Assembly: GCA_015688915.1 (NCBI GenBank)
Contig: JAATGX010000273.1
Span: forward strand, 1-7,424
DNA from: Desulfuromonadales bacterium
Lineage (GTDB): Bacteria; Desulfobacterota; Desulfuromonadia; Geobacterales; Pseudopelobacteraceae
Length of the DNA: 7,424 nt
Direction of reading: 5' to 3'
In this document: one piece after another, positions 6,210 through 7,424 of the stretch
Layout of the letters: every line of letters begins with the position of its first letter
Position numbering within the stretch: position 1 is the stretch's first letter
Program-made: the position numbers and the translations under genes
Notes under the pieces: model-generated
What the model saw: the letters and a program-made list of their open reading frames with translations, nothing else
Told to the model about the DNA's origin: nothing
Databases searched by the model: none

Positions 6210-6256
6210 CGATACAACAAAAAGGGGCTGAAATTCAGCCCCTTTTTGTTGTATCG
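6210..6256. terminator. Bidirectional intrinsic terminator, 47-bp perfect inverted repeat
   Basis: The two 23-base arms are exactly complementary around one central base. The core GGGGCTGAA/TTCAGCCCC is flanked by AAAAA on the left and TTTTT on the right, so each strand gives a GC stem followed by a T-run. It lies between convergent genes (101-aa gene from the left, FlaG-like gene from the right) and should stop transcription from both sides. Confidence 0.92.
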
Positions 6257-6284
6257 CACAGGGAAAGCTTTTGGGTCTGCGTAG

Positions 6285-6653
6285 TTATCCCTTTGTGTTG
6301 GTGGATGTTTCAGGCTTCAACATTTGATCTTCCATTTTAGCCACCATTTCAGTGGGAATCTGATAGACGACGTTATTTTTGCTGTCCATGAATTTGATGC
6401 GAACCTTCCCTTGCAGGTTATAGACCTCAACAACATGACTCATCGTTCGAAGCGGTTTTTTATGGCTGTCGATACCCGTATTGAGGTTTTGTTTAGTCTT
6501 ACCGTTATTTACGACAGAATCAGCAGGGGCAGGTTCCTGTAATTGATTTGACGTTTGGTCAACCGCCGAAACACCCCCCTTGGCCGATTGATCGAAAGAG
6601 GCCGTCGCAGAGAGAGACTTAGACATTTCACCGTTTATTGCGCTCACAGACAT
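6285..6653 (-). CDS. FlaG-like flagellar protein, 122 aa
   Basis: The C-terminal half (about 73-115, with VVEVYNLQGKVRIKFMDSK and VVYQIPTEMVAKMEDQM) resembles the FlaG domain: a beta-rich segment with a conserved Asp, then an I-P-x-E-like turn and a helix. The N-terminal 70 residues are Ser/Thr/Gln-rich and low in complexity, also usual for FlaG. FlaG proteins influence flagellar filament length or assembly; here that role is inferred. The ATG at 6653 has GGAG seven bases upstream; a GTG at 6659 is only one base from it. No other flagellar gene is in the window, but the upstream sequence carries a sigma-28-like promoter, which supports the call. The gene is AT-rich compared with lepA or the oxidoreductase genes. 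Family assignment is moderate. Confidence 0.72.
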   Translation of the reverse strand: MSVSAINGEMSKSLSATASFDQSAKGGVSAVDQTSNQLQEPAPADSVVNNGKTKQNLNTGIDSHKKPLRTMSHVVEVYNLQGKVRIKFMDSKNNVVYQIPTEMVAKMEDQMLKPETSTNTKG

Positions 6654-6666
6654 GGGCACGCTCCAC

Positions 6667-6687
6667 TTATATTCGAGCGGTTGACAT
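6667..6687 (-). CDS. Possible leader ORF upstream of the FlaG-like gene (6 aa)
   Basis: ATG TCA ACC GCT CGA ATA TAA encodes MSTARI. It has GAGGTGA at 6699-6693 with 5-base spacing, a better ribosome binding site than that of the FlaG-like gene itself. Its stop lies 13 bases before the FlaG-like ATG, so translational coupling is possible. Too short to support from coding content. Confidence 0.3.
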   Translation of the reverse strand: MSTARI

Positions 6688-6706
6688 TAGAGTCACCTCA
6701 ATAATT

Positions 6707-6725
6707 ATAATCTTGTTAAGATTAT
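6707..6725. repeat. Inverted repeat at the FlaG-like promoter start site
   Basis: ATAATCTT (6707-6714) and AAGATTAT (6718-6725) are perfectly complementary around GTT. The repeat covers part of the -10 box and the predicted start of the sigma-28-like promoter, so it could be an operator. The region is AT-rich, which raises the chance of coincidence. Confidence 0.4.
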
Positions 6726-6748
6726 CGGATTTTTTTTGAATAGCTTAA
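6722..6748 (-). promoter_or_regulatory. Sigma-28 (FliA)-like promoter for the FlaG-like gene
   Basis: The minus strand carries TCCGATAA at 6729-6722, 7 of 8 matches to the sigma-28 -10 element GCCGATAA. TTAA (6748-6745) lies 15 bases upstream, one mismatch from the -35 core TAAA at the standard spacing. An A8 tract fills part of the spacer. Sigma-28 drives late flagellar genes, which agrees with a FlaG product. Confidence 0.6.
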
Positions 6749-6830
6749 GCAAAAAACTGAGGGTGGCTTACAAAAGGAACTTCGATATGGCGTATCCCAT
6801 CGGACCATAAGGGCTCTGAACATATCGTTG

Positions 6831-6849
6831 CGACCGGATCAGCCGGTCG
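6831..6849 (-). terminator. GC-rich hairpin behind selC (weak terminator or processing signal)
   Basis: CGACCGG and CCGGTCG form a 7-bp perfect stem with loop CTGAT, beginning 11 bases after the CCA end of selC. No T-run follows, so it may end transcription weakly or mark 3' processing. Confidence 0.4.
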
Positions 6850-6860
6850 GAGGGATAATT

Positions 6861-6958
6861 TGGCGGAAGCACACAGGAATCGAACCTGCCAAGGAGATTT
6901 CTCATCCCCCTCACCGGTTTTGAAGACCGGGGCAGTCACCAGCACTGCATGTGCTTCC
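6861..6958 (-). tRNA. selC: tRNA-Sec(TCA), selenocysteine tRNA
   Basis: A 98-base tRNA with encoded CCA. The acceptor stem is the elongated 8 bp GGAAGCAC/GTGCTTCC typical of bacterial tRNA-Sec. The anticodon stem CCGGT/ACCGG encloses loop CTTCAAA, giving anticodon TCA at 6923-6921, which reads UGA. A long variable arm (GGGGAT/ATCTCC, 6 bp with one G-T pair) and the T-arm GCAGGTTCGATTCCTGT complete the fold. Discriminator is G. Its presence implies that the organism makes selenoproteins through SelA, SelB and SelD, none of which is in this window. No convincing promoter is seen upstream; read-through from pyrD is possible. Confidence 0.97.
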
Positions 6959-6973
6959 GTGGTGAAATTCTGT

Positions 6974-7024
6974 TTACAATGAGAGTCCATGCCAGATGTG
7001 GGGGACGATCTCTTTTTGCGGCAT
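6974..7024 (-). CDS. Possible tiny ORF between pyrD and selC (16 aa)
   Basis: ATG at 7024 opens a 16-codon frame (MPQKEIVPHIWHGLSL) with AGGAG at 7034-7030, five bases upstream. A second ATG directly precedes it. No recognisable family, and the length is too short to judge; it may be chance or the remnant of a larger gene. Confidence 0.18.
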   Translation of the reverse strand: MPQKEIVPHIWHGLSL

Positions 7025-7060
7025 CATCACTCCTGGGTAGGCACTTCGTCTCTGGTGAGA

Positions 7061-7424
7061 TCAGGTTTCCAAAGCGCCGATCAGGCTTTTCACATTCTCC
7101 ACGCCGTTCTCCGCCAGCCAGGTTTCCATCCCCGCGGCGATCTCCTGGGCGGCCGACGGGTTGTTGAAGCTGGCCGTACCCACCTGAATCGCCGTGGCCC
7201 CGGCCAGGATGAATTCCAAGGCATCAACGGCGTTCATGATACCGCCAAAGCCGATGATGGGCACATCGACCGCCCGCGCCACATGCCAGACCATGCGCAG
7301 GGCAATCGGCTTGATTGCGGGGCCGGAAAAACCCCCGGTGATGTTGGCCAGCACCGGTCTGCGGCGGTTCAGGTCAATGGCCATGCCGGTCAGGGTGTTG
7401 ATCAGCGACAGGGCGTCGGCCCCG
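7061..7424 (-). CDS. pyrD: Dihydroorotate dehydrogenase, class 1B catalytic subunit, C-terminal part (cut by window edge)
   Basis: FMN-dependent enzyme of pyrimidine synthesis that oxidises dihydroorotate to orotate. About 120 C-terminal residues are present; the N-terminal part lies beyond the right edge. The first in-frame residues are GADALSLINTLTGMAIDL, followed by GGFSGPAIKPIALRMVW, then VPIIGFGGIMNAVDALEFILAGATAIQVGTASF. These are the (beta/alpha)8-barrel phosphate- and FMN-binding strands of class 1 PyrD. The pattern fits class 1B, which works with an iron-sulfur flavoprotein partner (PyrK) and NAD; the partner is not visible here. The frame ends with TGA at 7063-7061. No strong terminator follows before selC, about 100 bases downstream on the same strand. 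Confidence 0.95.
   Translation of the reverse strand, partial: GADALSLINTLTGMAIDLNRRRPVLANITGGFSGPAIKPIALRMVWHVARAVDVPIIGFGGIMNAVDALEFILAGATAIQVGTASFNNPSAAQEIAAGMETWLAENGVENVKSLIGALET

Noticed and set aside
6783..6827. Inverted repeat CGATATG/CATATCG downstream of selC as a structured RNA
   Set aside because: Seven-base arms with a 31-base loop and little internal pairing; easily chance and without any matching RNA family known to me.
6861..6890. Possible attachment-site duplication of the selC 3' end
   Set aside because: I looked for a second copy of the terminal bases (GTGCTTCCGCCA or its complement) elsewhere in the window and found none; no integrase gene is present.
6745..6990. An 81-codon minus-strand frame spanning selC
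   Set aside because: It runs through the whole tRNA-Sec and has no motif of its own.

Overview
The window looks like a chromosomal segment of an anaerobic deltaproteobacterium, most likely of the Geobacter/Desulfuromonadales type. This is inferred from gene content and protein style, not from a database search. Pointers are a four-subunit CoA-dependent 2-oxoacid:ferredoxin oxidoreductase, a selenocysteine tRNA (selC), GC-rich core genes, and a small secreted coiled-coil protein of a kind I associate with Geobacter. No mobile element, CRISPR array or phage gene is visible.

Layout. (1) Positions 1-2165, minus strand: a lepA-lepB operon (elongation factor 4, then the N-terminal part of signal peptidase I, cut by the window edge), with a candidate promoter at 2137-2165. 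(2) Positions 2167-4988, minus strand: a candidate promoter, then a ferredoxin-like delta subunit, alpha (VorB type), beta and gamma subunits of an OFOR, then tRNA-Gln(CTG) with its own candidate promoter, then a hairpin terminator. (3) Positions 5106-5705, plus strand: an unrecognised secreted 199-aa protein, divergent from the OFOR operon. (4) Positions 5706-6860: a visibly AT-richer stretch holding a small secreted protein (plus strand) and a FlaG-like protein (minus strand). The two converge on a 47-bp perfect inverted repeat that should terminate transcription from both sides. The FlaG-like gene is preceded by a sigma-28-like promoter and a tiny upstream ORF. (5) Positions 6861-7424, minus strand: selC, encoding tRNA-Sec(TCA), and the C-terminal part of a class 1B dihydroorotate dehydrogenase (pyrD), cut by the right edge.

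How the genes relate. The OFOR subunits form one enzyme that oxidises (or, in reverse, carboxylates) a 2-oxoacid with CoA and ferredoxin. The alpha sequence points to branched-chain 2-oxoacids rather than 2-oxoglutarate. lepA and lepB are translation and secretion housekeeping genes. The most distinctive part is the AT-rich stretch beside selC: an orphan flagellar-type gene with flagellar-type promoter logic, a small secreted protein behind a palindromic promoter, and long inverted repeats. I see no clear undescribed multi-gene system; the novel content is mainly two uncharacterised secreted proteins and the regulatory structures around them.
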